A stretch of DNA of 64,000 bases, from assembly GCA_040285825.1 (NCBI GenBank), contig JAUPSS010000007.1:2454689-2518688 (forward strand), in the 5' to 3' direction. Of the stretch, positions 33,601 through 42,828 are shown in pieces (the stretch's first letter is position 1; every line of letters starts with the position of its first letter). A model generated the notes under the pieces. The model worked only from the letters and a program-made list of their open reading frames with translations, ran no database searches and was not told the DNA's origin. The stretch is from Eukaryota sp. TZLM1-RC. Taxonomy: Eukaryota > Metamonada: BaSk clade. Position numbers and translations under genes: made by a program.

Positions 33601-36600
33601 TTTTCCGAGAGAAGAAGGATCAAAATACACAACTTCAGCGTTGAAAAGTTTTGACCCAATCATAATCACAGAGGACTTTCCAGAACTAGAAACTCCGCTT
33701 AATAAAAGACCGTGGTAAGAAGGTATTAAGGATACAAAATCCAACATTTTTTGTTTCCAAATAGAAGTAACTGATGGGTATGATGATGTGATCAGTCTTT
33801 GTAATTCTTGTAACTGATTGTCATCAACAAGATAAGAGCCAACATCACCAAAGATAGTTGTTACTAATTCTTTTAGTAAATCCAAATCTTTGCCCAATAA
33901 CTTGGGTCTAACTGTTTGTTGAATACTAGAGACCAATAGTTCAAAATGGGATGTGACAGAGCTTGAATTCAAAAGACTTCCACATAGAAGAATGGATTTT
34001 TTGATTGCTCGAAGACCAAAATCATAATGATGTTGGTCTGACATTTCAGACTTACATAATCTGAATAATTCAACAATCTTGGAGGAATAATTTTCAACAA
34101 ATTCAGGTGAAAATCCTTGAGAAAGTAACAGAACACGAGAAATATCTTCTAAATCTGGTTTTTCCATAGAAACGGGTCTAAAAAGCGTTTTTAAATTCTC
34201 CGGTAGTTCATTTCTGCCCTTATAATTACTTGACAAGGGATTCATGGTGACAAAAAGAGCAGTAAACTTGTGTAAATCGGCTGTTCTGAATGAAAGCTTC
34301 GCCGATCGATCGGAGTTTTTGATGCTTTTCTGAATTTCAAAAATTTCATTAGACACAAAACTCAAAACTTCTGGTGAAAGTCTATTAAATTCATCAAAAC
34401 AACCCCATGCTCCAGACTCACAAAGACCGACGAAAATTCTGGTCATTGAGCGACTGTCAAAAGATTTATCAGCATTAAAGACCAAAACTTGACGTCCAAG
34501 AAATGCTCCTAATGCCCTGATACTTTCTGTTTTTCCAGTACCAGCAGGACCAGTAGGAGCAGATGATAGACCGTTAGCAAGAGCGTGCATAAAAATGTTG
34601 AAAGAGTCTTGTAGAAGAGGAGTTCTAACTAGGAAATCACGAATTCCAATAAATTCCCATCCGTATTCTTGACTAGAGTGACCAACACTGATTGTGATTG
34701 GTTGATTTACCGAGTTGGCTTGATATGCACGAAGGTTGCTTAACCATTTATAGGACGATTTGGAAATTTTTGGGTTTAAATTCAGTTTTTCCAGAACCAA
34801 GTGTAATTTAACAAATTCTGGGAGTAATGCTTTACTTTTGACGGAAACCAGCCTAACTTCTGAGCGGATAAAAGATGATAATGTAGAGAGAACTTCCTTG
34901 AAAAAATTACCCAGAGGTTGAATATTAGTATTATTTGCTAGACAATTTTCAGTTTCTCTGGTCCAGAAAACCAAAAACGAAAGCCAAATTAGCTGAAAAG
35001 GTTTGTTAGCTAGAAAATCTGTTAAAACAGATTCCAACTGTGCAGAATTGTTGAGCAAATCAGTGGTTAGAGCTTTTAACATTACAGATAAAGACTTCCT
35101 AAGACTCATAGTAACGCTATTACACAGACCACTCAAAAACTCTGGTAAAGAGTCATAAAGACTTGTATCTAAGGGGTCACTTAAAGTGAGGGAATCACCC
35201 AATGGACAGCAAACATCAGTGACTTTTGAATTATCAATGACAAGAGTACCAATACCAGTAAAAATCTTGGGTAGAAAAGGAGCTAATTCAGAAATGTTGT
35301 TCTTAAAGGAGCTTAACATTGAAAATAATTCTGAATCACCAATGAAATAAAGTCTAGGAAACTTGGCTCTTTCATTCTCTAAAACAGAAAGTAATTGCTG
35401 CTGAACGAACTGTAACCCTTCCATCACGTCATCCAACAATTCGGAATACTTTGGATTGTTTACAATTGAGATCACGTTCAGCGAATCAGCAAGTTTGGAG
35501 GTTAACTTGCCAAAAGTAAAACAAGAATCAGTCCATTTCTTGCCAAAAGTGGTAGTATTAAACGAATACAGTTTAGAAATAGAGGAAACTTCCACAAATA
35601 AACTTTGAACTTTGCTAAGAAGAGTTAACCGATTTTCCAAGGATAAAAGAAGATTTTCCAGCTTCAGAGCTTGGGGTTCAAAAGGTTCAAAATAAGGAGA
35701 CTTTTTGACGCTATCAACAGCAGATAAATCATCAAATACTTTCTGACTTAGAGAATCCAAATTTGTTACAAGTAAATACTCTGAATTTGAGGGTTGAGTG
35801 AAGGTTAATAATTCATTATTCCAAAAGGCCTCTGTACAACTCAAAAACTCTTCCACGGAAGACTCACCTTCAGCAATGGTGAGTAACGATCTTATTTCTG
35901 ATTCAAATGATTTAAGATTGAGACTTCCACAAACCCCAAATATATAAGTCAAGGGTATTTCTTGAAGAGAATGGAACTTATCTAAACCAAATAGTTTAAA
36001 CAGTTTATATCGGTGTCGCTGTTTTAAATTGGTGCTGACAATATCCGAAATTAATGGAACTAAAGATAAACAATTACTGACTAATTGTAAGTAGTAATTA
36101 TGACACTCAACTGAAATACTGATTGATCGAAGTGAATCATACAAATCAGACAAATTTTCCTTTAAGATGGACAAACAGCTTGGGTGAAATAGAGTTGAGA
36201 AGGGATCGGATAGCAAAATATTGAGCTTGTCAGAGCTGTGCGACAAGTGTTCCCAAAGTCTCTGATATTCAGAGGTCTCCGAGTCGATAATGTTTAATAT
36301 TTTAAAAGCTCTAGATAAATTGCTCTTGGCTGGTTCGAAATTCAACCCAGTGTTAACTTCCTTCAAGTGACAAATAGCCTTGCTTAACTTGGCATGACGA
36401 GTGAAACTTTCAGTACAGAAGTCTTGAAACCGAGATACAACCTTTAAGCTTTCTGATGGAAGTGTATTTGGTTTACAAGGCTTGGAGTTTTTCCATTGTT
36501 GTAATTTCTGATTTATAGATTGAACAAATTTTTCAGACTCATCGAGGATAATCCCCCGCAGCTTTTTTGTATTATTAATATTATTAATTTGTTCAAGTTT

Positions 36601-39600
36601 TTGATTAAGTAAATGATCTGTGGTTGACAGCACCGACAGGAGATATTCGGCATCGACTGATGAGTCTAAAGGTATACTTAAACTTGAACTTAGTAGGGAA
36701 GCATACACGGAAGCTGATTGCTTGAGTTGCTCGAATGTTTCACGGTGATTTAGTATCCATATTAAACAGGATAAATCGTTTTCAAAACTACCTTGTAATG
36801 AATCCTTGATGTTGGTGCAGAGCTTAATCGCTAAATGACCAAAGTTATAAATGATAGTGCTAAAAGAAGACGCTTTTTGCTGGAAAAGTTCAGAAAAATG
36901 AAATTCTATTTGGGAGGAAACATCATCTACATTTACCTCAAAAGGAAAACAAAGAACAACTTCATGTTTGGTTTGCAAGAAATCACCAACTTGAGAGCAT
37001 CTGCTGATGAGACCCAAGTAATCAATAATTAAATCTAAATTTTGGGTTTCTTCATCAATTTTGACAGTACAAAGCGTATTGATAATATCAACATGATTGA
37101 AAAAAGACCTCAACTTTGCGTCTAACTGAGAAACGCAATCGTGAAGACTTTCAATAACATTACGAATGGCTTCACATTCAAGTAAATGCGAAATAGACTT
37201 GGCAGAAACTTTGGGAAGTAATTCGAATTCTGAATAAATAAAGTTGAGATGATTAAACAAACCACTCGAAAGTTGTGAAATAGAGTGTTCTAATAAAAGG
37301 GAAAATTTTGCACGATTTTGAGTAAAGATCAATCGAGTTTTGATGGGCCGTAGAGTAAAATGTTCTAAAATTTTGAAATTTTCAGAGGGTTCTAGAAAAG
37401 AGCTCAACACACGTGTTAAAAGTTCCTTACAAGTACTATCCAAACTTCCAGCAAGAGAACATAACACGTCTGAAGGTGAATTGGTAATTGAATTATCAAC
37501 ATTTCCTGAACTTAACCGAATTTCATTAATTAAACTGGTTAACTTTCCCTTGAACTGTTCCCAAGAACAGTTTTGCTTCAATAAATGTTCTAGTTGGCAG
37601 ATAGCAAGTTCAGCACTATTAATTTTCCCCAAACCGTCACACGCTTTGTTATAGAGTCCAAGGCAGAGCTGGGAAAACTTCAAAACATTGGATCTCTGCA
37701 AATTGAGTAAGGTAACTTGGGTATTGTTGGTACAATTCTGATCATTTGTGAAATACTTTGCATATTTTCTAAAGCGTGCTATTTCGTTTCTACAATAGTG
37801 CAAAACATAGTCTGAATCTTTGGCTGTTTTGATAATGGAAAATGCAGTTTCTGAAACTTTCAAAGAATTTTGTAATTGATTGATGACATTGATTGGATTT
37901 TGAATGTTTGGAAAACTAAAACAATTCAATATGTCATCCAAAAAAGCCTTGAGAACTGGAGTTTCAGAAACAACTTCAGTGTGATAAACATGATTTAAGA
38001 GGTCAACATTAGATATTAACAGAAAATCGCTCAGAGAAAATGGACTTTCTAAAGTGATTAGAGTGTTTCTATTTTTAGAGCACAATTGTAGTGGAGGTAA
38101 AGTTGAGATATAACCATTATGGCATAGTTTTTTAAGTCTACCTAAAACAAATTTGATCATTTCCTTTTCAAAAAAGGATAAAGATTTTGTGAAATTTAAA
38201 AGATTATTTCGGTAACCACAAAAATCAATATGATGTTTGAAACTTTCCCCAAAAATCAGAATTAATTGATCAGTGAACCCCTCTACTCTTTTCCTTAAGG
38301 CTTTCATATGCTGAAACAAAACATTTAGATAACAATTTCCCTTATTTTCATAGAGATTTTGCGTTGATTCTGGAAATGGATTCTTTTTAAATTGTGGTGA
38401 ATGATATAGTTTCAAAGTATTGTCCATTTTGGTTAAAAACTTTGTCAATTGGTCCAACTCATCCCTTAATTGATTGTCTAATTTAAGATTATGTTTTCGA
38501 AGAGCTTTTCTTACAGAGTTATTCGAAAACAGTGGGGAAATTTGTCCCAAAACATTGAAAGTAGTCGAAATTGACTCCGAATTATCCAAAATTTGATGAA
38601 TTGAATCAATAATATCTGAATGAATCATCTCAATACCTTTGTTGAATGATTCAATTGCAGATAAAGTAGTATTAAAGTTTAAAGAACTAAATTCAAAAGA
38701 AAATGATCTAGATAGATTGTAAAAAGAATCCTTTAACAAACGTCGATAGTCTTCTTGTTTAGTCTGATTTTCAACAAATTCCTTTTTACACACCAACTTA
38801 ATCAAGCAATTATACTGGCAATAGACAGAGTGTAATTGTAAAACTCTTTCTTTAACAGATTTAATTTCCCTTGCAATACTTTCTATCAAGTATTTCCCGT
38901 TTTCATCAGAAAGGTAAACCGTTTCAATATTAGAAAGTATGACGTTAAATTGTTTGACAAAGGATATTACAAAATCCTTAAACTGTTCAAACTCAGCAAA
39001 ACTTAAACAAAAAGGACTTCTATAAGAAGGATTGATATCAAAGCAAATGTTGAACACATCAACAATAAAAACCCTGATAAACTTGATAACTCGAGATTTG
39101 TGGAATTTGAATACACTACTACTATTCAATATCCGGGAAAAGGTCTCAATATATTCAAGAATATCATTCAAACTAATAAATTCCTCTATTTTTTCAAACT
39201 TTAATGAATTAAGAAAACGACACCATGACTTCAGCTTGAGTAAATGGTTCTTCAACCAAGCTTCTTCTAGTTGACCTTTTAAAAAAAGATTAGAATTTAA
39301 ACGATGAATCAGGACTGAATAACTTGGTTCATTTTCAGATATTAAATCTTCTAATTTTTGACACAACTCATTCCAAAATTGAATCTCTTCAGAGCAATTA
39401 CTATTGGCTAAATCTTTATCAATCTGTCTAATTCTGTTCAACTCCGCAATCCACCCCTCCACGACTTGTTCCAAAACTGGTTCGAAATCTTTGGGGAGAG
39501 GTGGCAAGGAGATGGGAGGAACAGAGGAAGGGTGTAGTTGACACTGAATTGAATGATATAGAGTGGAAATTTGGTGTTTCAGCTGAGGAGAAAGGTTGTA

Positions 39601-39909
39601 AAGCGAGCTTTGTGAGAGGAGGGATTTGAGCTCTGACAGGTCAAGTAAGGAAGCCTCAAGTTGTGAATCTAAAGGAGAGGAAAGGTTTAGGGATTGAGAG
39701 GTTTTGGAGAAACAAACGTAAGAAGAAGTGGGAGGGGGAGGATTGGTAGTGATAGAGGACTCTGAGATGTACAGCCTAGTATCTGGGTTATGGATGAAAT
39801 CATGAAGGGCCTCACTACTGCTTTCAGAGGAAATGATGTTCAGAAGTTTGCTGTTGTCACAGAGAAGTTTAGAGGAAGTAATAGATGCTAGATAAGCACA
39901 GAGGTCCAT
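27679..39909 (-). CDS. cytoplasmic-type dynein heavy chain, single exon, short C-terminus
   Basis: One uninterrupted 4076-residue ORF. The first about 1700 residues form the tail and linker. AAA1 has Walker A GPAGTGKTES (about residue 1786) and Walker B CFDEFNRL. AAA2 has GVSSSGKSS (about 2070), AAA3 GPPGYGKS (about 2406) and AAA4 GESGSSKT (about 2751). The stalk coiled coil begins near 3010, and the microtubule-binding domain lies around 3128-3200 (DWNRIRSVIRSPDF). AAA5/AAA6 follow (QMAGRVVSQSVLIGFM). The AAA1 region resembles cytoplasmic dynein 1 or 2 more than axonemal chains; which one is not settled. The protein ends about 65 residues after RFGGKLLP, so the usual C-terminal barrel domain of about 300 residues is missing, as in yeast Dyn1, which is of similar total length. 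Retroelement remnants flank both ends. Confidence 0.93.
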   Translation of the reverse strand: MDLCAYLASITSSKLLCDNSKLLNIISSESSSEALHDFIHNPDTRLYISESSITTNPPPPTSSYVCFSKTSQSLNLSSPLDSQLEASLLDLSELKSLLSQSSLYNLSPQLKHQISTLYHSIQCQLHPSSVPPISLPPLPKDFEPVLEQVVEGWIAELNRIRQIDKDLANSNCSEEIQFWNELCQKLEDLISENEPSYSVLIHRLNSNLFLKGQLEEAWLKNHLLKLKSWCRFLNSLKFEKIEEFISLNDILEYIETFSRILNSSSVFKFHKSRVIKFIRVFIVDVFNICFDINPSYRSPFCLSFAEFEQFKDFVISFVKQFNVILSNIETVYLSDENGKYLIESIAREIKSVKERVLQLHSVYCQYNCLIKLVCKKEFVENQTKQEDYRRLLKDSFYNLSRSFSFEFSSLNFNTTLSAIESFNKGIEMIHSDIIDSIHQILDNSESISTTFNVLGQISPLFSNNSVRKALRKHNLKLDNQLRDELDQLTKFLTKMDNTLKLYHSPQFKKNPFPESTQNLYENKGNCYLNVLFQHMKALRKRVEGFTDQLILIFGESFKHHIDFCGYRNNLLNFTKSLSFFEKEMIKFVLGRLKKLCHNGYISTLPPLQLCSKNRNTLITLESPFSLSDFLLISNVDLLNHVYHTEVVSETPVLKAFLDDILNCFSFPNIQNPINVINQLQNSLKVSETAFSIIKTAKDSDYVLHYCRNEIARFRKYAKYFTNDQNCTNNTQVTLLNLQRSNVLKFSQLCLGLYNKACDGLGKINSAELAICQLEHLLKQNCSWEQFKGKLTSLINEIRLSSGNVDNSITNSPSDVLCSLAGSLDSTCKELLTRVLSSFLEPSENFKILEHFTLRPIKTRLIFTQNRAKFSLLLEHSISQLSSGLFNHLNFIYSEFELLPKVSAKSISHLLECEAIRNVIESLHDCVSQLDAKLRSFFNHVDIINTLCTVKIDEETQNLDLIIDYLGLISRCSQVGDFLQTKHEVVLCFPFEVNVDDVSSQIEFHFSELFQQKASSFSTIIYNFGHLAIKLCTNIKDSLQGSFENDLSCLIWILNHRETFEQLKQSASVYASLLSSSLSIPLDSSVDAEYLLSVLSTTDHLLNQKLEQINNINNTKKLRGIILDESEKFVQSINQKLQQWKNSKPCKPNTLPSESLKVVSRFQDFCTESFTRHAKLSKAICHLKEVNTGLNFEPAKSNLSRAFKILNIIDSETSEYQRLWEHLSHSSDKLNILLSDPFSTLFHPSCLSILKENLSDLYDSLRSISISVECHNYYLQLVSNCLSLVPLISDIVSTNLKQRHRYKLFKLFGLDKFHSLQEIPLTYIFGVCGSLNLKSFESEIRSLLTIAEGESSVEEFLSCTEAFWNNELLTFTQPSNSEYLLVTNLDSLSQKVFDDLSAVDSVKKSPYFEPFEPQALKLENLLLSLENRLTLLSKVQSLFVEVSSISKLYSFNTTTFGKKWTDSCFTFGKLTSKLADSLNVISIVNNPKYSELLDDVMEGLQFVQQQLLSVLENERAKFPRLYFIGDSELFSMLSSFKNNISELAPFLPKIFTGIGTLVIDNSKVTDVCCPLGDSLTLSDPLDTSLYDSLPEFLSGLCNSVTMSLRKSLSVMLKALTTDLLNNSAQLESVLTDFLANKPFQLIWLSFLVFWTRETENCLANNTNIQPLGNFFKEVLSTLSSFIRSEVRLVSVKSKALLPEFVKLHLVLEKLNLNPKISKSSYKWLSNLRAYQANSVNQPITISVGHSSQEYGWEFIGIRDFLVRTPLLQDSFNIFMHALANGLSSAPTGPAGTGKTESIRALGAFLGRQVLVFNADKSFDSRSMTRIFVGLCESGAWGCFDEFNRLSPEVLSFVSNEIFEIQKSIKNSDRSAKLSFRTADLHKFTALFVTMNPLSSNYKGRNELPENLKTLFRPVSMEKPDLEDISRVLLLSQGFSPEFVENYSSKIVELFRLCKSEMSDQHHYDFGLRAIKKSILLCGSLLNSSSVTSHFELLVSSIQQTVRPKLLGKDLDLLKELVTTIFGDVGSYLVDDNQLQELQRLITSSYPSVTSIWKQKMLDFVSLIPSYHGLLLSGVSSSGKSSVIMIGSKLFNAEVVYFDPSSLGKRSFYGYKDPATGEWFDGVFTSKLRGIATSCSQSNSNIWIVLDSDLDPDWVELLNSLLDDNKCLSLPTGERIPLLSNTRIILETFDTKSASLATVSRCGTIYFPNNSIEFKCLVLDLLGDLGKNELFVDILSCFILSNNFITHCFNILKDFVPQFADCFFGNYSENSILYNIASTFSSVLLSNFNNDDVSNGIHSAKFIQRFSFISFLKALTSSFHRDMAIEISDSICTFNLISDLLPLPNSDDSSLLDFIVLPSSDYQLIEVETQTINSINLMEKEPFVLTQDTAYFVDLLKNLYYANKSALLYGPPGYGKSFLISFVFDSLPNTNMVTLSFSGETTVTFIEKTLSSCCEAVSVGNSTILRPKSAKKLVLFCDEINLPKLSTYGHSPTSMFLRQLIELKRVYLFDKYCLISDDIYIVAACNPSSDPGRIVLPERLFRHLTPIYISTPSNSSLFTIYNSILGLVAQNFKAIQPFLDPVTRFIIGVFSECKSTFSNSNLLYVYSLRDLSRLMRGIYIGLTSLDDGGFSVEAFISVVLSELLNNFGTRLTNQDDYSSFIRTVTSLFEQHLPKFKNSEQIETILSNTTVFTSLLGTDLEFVEKSVLAHSLSLKTEDFYKKFNKVLVPIPSFIDSLIKLDSILRQPLGHCIIVGESGSSKTSLIEFISFIKSIPVHFLHIIENYSLNSFLSDIKSVVRMAGVDNRQVLLSIDDFLISNNSIVESLNCLLSQGDTPGLFEGDSLETLLSEVKATLSSNEKGDLYSIFTSRVRNNLHICYSITNTESPNLSPALINRCSVLFMAHWEFSGVFSLTSSLFQANSRFSDFQLVISTLEVDDSLEFISSLVSTIFDKIQSFCQSNDLHLSPINSLFSLINLIISSGLQIYKESSTQIERVSQGIGMLEKSVVAIDSLSADLSRQEQILAEKQAQAKVSLKNLVDKQKDLESQKTSLETMTIELEKAQNQVKINQEAAQTRLSEVEPAVIEAQKALQEIKRVHLNELQSLSSPPDGVVLTLHAISIALGIISERNPDWNRIRSVIRSPDFISRIMSFEGSQLTEKQRLKLQRDFLENPLFTFENVKNSSKVCALLFKWLVSQLNYANIQSEIAPLKAECTELEKQAALLIDQKSEAEVKISQLSAEITGLDETYQTQMAEAAEINTHLENVKGKSGRAITLLQSFDSERSRWNSYTKDQKQMAGRVVSQSVLIGFMIATCGIFDVRQKQLIKDQICSSLVEDFNLTLVDPCSAILNSKEIKIFDSLDCSLSNHLSGTKQLFEKFCGSNLVSLDEFSVLFNILSIIDPSNIVPLVIDPSHRIFDVLSSIYDEIFAVTVVTVGSNGWLKNLENAMRFGHFVFINFSDVQVFDPILVSLLDKGSSSSLQFNGKLIDVSPSFNFALLSDQHLSNIPEILVKRCRLISFELTFSTVSNIFLQDLLKNIYPSLFETKVNLLSEIELNKPKLVKLEDELLLKLSQSTQSILEDQELLITLENLKKESTLINQKVAESLSAINQIESRSSDLLYVSQRVTCCYFALQKLAGINNLYSITYSDYYRIINSCLLNWKRDQSSEHCFDISKLLRSLLSQIFVSLSSSLKRSDRSLLLLMILTSLFPAEFKSFTKNDNETLIDSEISLIGKELAKILSESPENFVNFLISSVSNLEHVILTPDKSNISDPFAVNPSMILTSCYSKPLLLMSSPRYNTVDLVRSHHPNAVTLTVGEMDLDSAKRTIQSSRRSKVPMVVVNVHIDSVNVASLLDKFTNDCSIILLSEIKSLPSNLLMMCHHVILDDYEGLVPLLKSTFSFAKTVVDNSALAQVDGVASICLLCCLFFSIVAEYSRFVPFGLTKPITLKFSDLSYMLNICFDFIGTDLTTVNFDAIDWNGLADTVPKLGVLGQVTSQRDCQCVLDIAKKVFSRQKCRFGGKLLPNALVLPPSNDWETLLDWIDNQTRVDLSNIWLKDHYLEELEKSKVETLINSLNEIV

Positions 39910-39954
39910 CCTGATGCAGGGAAAAAAGGTGGATTACCTTTAAACTATCTTTCA

Positions 39955-40560
39955 TGAAAAGAATTTCAGATTCCTTTTCAGAGCCTTTGCTATCGAAATT
40001 AATTCTTGATGACCCTAATAATGATAGTACGCTTCAACAGAGCTTCTATGTGTCTGACAAGAAGTGATCTGGTTGTTCCCGGCTTTATTTGTAGTTTTAC
40101 TATTTGAGACGCTATGTCTATTGACCCTTGTAATTCTTCTAACGAAAATTTGATTAACTCGGATGTAAATAATCCTCTTCTTGCAGGCGGACAATACAAA
40201 ATTGATAAATACGTGAAACCTATTTTGTCTGTCAATGACAATTCTCATGTCCAATATAATGTCCTTTTGTTTGTTCCTTGCTTGGACCTTTAGGTAAGGC
40301 TGCTATGGATGTCCTCAAGGGTTTTGATGTAGTTGTAAAGGAAAGAACTGGAAGAATTGTCAATCGTGTATACTGGCAAAACAGGATTGGATTTTCTATG
40401 CTTATGGGAATTGTGAAATTAATTTCTGATTCACTTTCTTCTTGGGGCAAATGTTCTGAATTTTTAGTGATTTATTGTTTTGATGTAGAGAAGGCGAATT
40501 TTTAGGAAGTGGAGTTGTAGTTTTGTATTTCTTGATTTTTGATTTTTCACTAGATAAATA
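39955..40560 (+). mobile_element. 5'-truncated retrotransposon, subfamily A, beside the dynein start
   Basis: The plus strand encodes, with frame shifts, SEPLLSKLILDDPNNDST, then LLGPLGKAAMDVLKGFDVVVKERTGRIVNRVYWQNR, and stops at 40505. It closely matches the copy at 7.6-8.1 kb (KERTGRIFNRVYWQNR). It begins only about 45 bases from the dynein ATG, so it occupies most of that gene's upstream region. Confidence 0.7.
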
Positions 40561-42249
40561 AGTAGTCAAAAGAATCTGGGTGTTTAATCATTGACAAGGA
40601 CAATTCTTCCTTAAAAAGGAAAAGAGTCGGCTGAATAGATACGAGCTGATCAATAGTTGGGTATAGCTAAATTTGTTAATTGGACGTGAATTTGAACAGA
40701 GTCAATGAATCCAATTTAGAACTGCATTTCATCAGTATGAACCCAATAGTGCAGAAATTCCATTTTCATTATCGTTATTGGTTTGTGCTACCACTGGCTT
40801 TTCTACTTTTGCTTTTCCAATGTTTTCAGTATTCATTTCTATAAATCGATAGTGTTTAATGCTCTATTTGTCATGAAAACTTCATGGGCATATTTGTGGC
40901 GAATTTTTTATGGTTATTCAATTGTTTTTGCCAGTTCAGCTGACTATATAGATAAATAGTTCATATCTTAACAGTGTTTTTATAAACACACTGCACAATT
41001 TGCCTCTCTTTGGAAAAAAATTAATGATTTAATTTAATTAACTTCCTATACTTCATTAGTCTTTGTTCGTATGTTGCTACTTGCTCTGAAAATACGCCAG
41101 AAAGAAGTTTAATTCACTAAGAATTTGTTAAAATTTGGAGTTTAATTTGGTTGTCAAATTTAGACAACATCTCATCTAAATCTAATCTAATCCTATCTTA
41201 TGTTATCTTCAAGGGCCAAATATCATGAATAGGGTGCTCAATAAAATTTTGCCTTAAATCAATATAAATGGCCTTAAACATATTGGGCTTGACATAATGG
41301 TGAACCATAATCCGGTTATGTACATGCTGAAATTCTAAAACTGACTCAACTATCCAAAGGCGGAGTTTTCTCAGTCTATAAGATGATAGGGGTTATTTAG
41401 CCTGTAGCTTAATTGAAAAAAACAACCCGCCTAAACAAGTTAAATTGAGGTAAATTAATTAAAGCACCAAAATAATCACCGTAACAATTTTCTGTTATTT
41501 GAAAAACAAGTGAGAACAGTCTTGTGTAAAAAGCCAATTAGCACTGTATACAAAACAGAACAGAATACAACCCCATGACTCATACTACCGCCACCTTATT
41601 TGTTGAAGTCGAAATGTGTTTTGTTTCCAACTAACGAATTCATGAGTGTCACCAAGATGTAACTGATTTCTCTGAAACAGAAACAGTGTTTATTGTGGAA
41701 AAAAATTTATTAGTATTTTGATACGTGGATCCAAACAAAACAATTTGAATACAAATATTCAATCTCATTTAAGCGCACAAAATATGGGTGGTTTAGGGTT
41801 TATTCATTTGGTTCAAGCTCCACATAAATTTTATTCAGTTTCATTGTAAAACACAATAAGTGACCTGATTTACCAAATTTAAGTGACCATTTCACAATTT
41901 TACTATCATGTTTATAAGTTGATGTCATTCAATCATCAACAAATATTGCTGTTGACGTTACCAACGGTGGAGGTTATAGCAATAGTGAAAGTATTGCTTT
42001 CGCAATGCTTATTCTGATAAAATTTTCCAATATTCAATGAATAAATTTCAATTACTCAAATTGTGCCTTTGGTTTTTCACTATTTATGGGGGGCTTTACA
42101 CTGAAATGAAAGTAATGTTTGGACAATTGTGATGAAATGAGTTAGCAGACGAAATTGGTTGCATCATTTTGAAGAATCGCCTTAAGTGCCATAGTGATGA
42201 GAATTATATTCTTGAAAACGGAAGAAAAGAATGGCAGTGTTGGTAGGTA
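40561..42249. other. gene-poor region, about 1.7 kb
   Basis: No ORF of useful length and no recognisable domain, RNA gene or retroelement coding sequence on either strand. A run of near-repeated ATCTAATCT-type words occurs near 41170-41205. Confidence 0.45.
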
Positions 42250-42390
42250 GGGTTAAAAGTATGAGGAAAATGAAAACCTCACAAAACTAAGTTGAGGGTC
42301 AAATGCCTGGCAGAATAGGCAGTTAGAAATCGAAGATATGATGACAATTGTTGCATTTAATAGGTATCTCTCAACATGGCAGACGGTACT
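42250..42390 (+). repeat. dispersed repeat, copy 1 (partner 48645-48775)
   Basis: About 70 bases around 42280-42350 align with about 48675-48745 at roughly 70% identity. Shared words include CCTGG(C/T)AGAATAGGCA, and weaker similarity continues through (A/T)TGACAA and an ATG(T/G)CAGA context. The second copy lies at the left end of the protease/Fanzor element, so this may be a remnant of a related element. Confidence 0.5.
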
Positions 42391-42828
42391 CCAGTATCGC
42401 TCAACTGTCAAATGTGTGATGACCTTCGAGTTTCATATATAGGTAAAATCAGCTATAAAACATCAAGGTACAAAATCAAATTAGTATGAACATCATGAAT
42501 TATGTAAATGTTATCCAAGACACACAAAGGTACTCTGTTACTTCAATATTGCAAATTGAAATAATGTATATGATTGGAGATGCTGACAATACCAAGATCA
42601 ATCAACTACAGCTTTTATCCATTGGTGTTTTCTATTGTCTTTTGTACATTACGGTGTTGTTTATTTTCATCATGAACGTTTTATTTTAACCATAAAAATA
42701 AAAGTATAGACAGACGTGAATCTTTTGTATGTGTTGCTGGCAAAGAAAACTTAATATATCGATTTAAAAAACACAAAATCAAAAAACAATTACAAATTGC
42801 AGTAAAATTACAAACTACATCAATTGGA
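42391..42828. other. intergenic before exonuclease 3' end
   Basis: A 67-codon plus-strand ORF at 42486-42689 is hydrophobic near its end, but it lacks context or similarity I can name. I do not call it a gene. The rest is AT-rich. Confidence 0.4.

Noticed and set aside
40561-42249. Possible hidden gene with many short exons
   Set aside because: I looked for domain motifs in all frames and found none; short introns alone are too weak to build a model.
42486-42689. 67-codon plus-strand ORF with a hydrophobic end
   Set aside because: It has no similarity I can name, is short, and sits in an AT-rich spacer where chance ORFs are expected.
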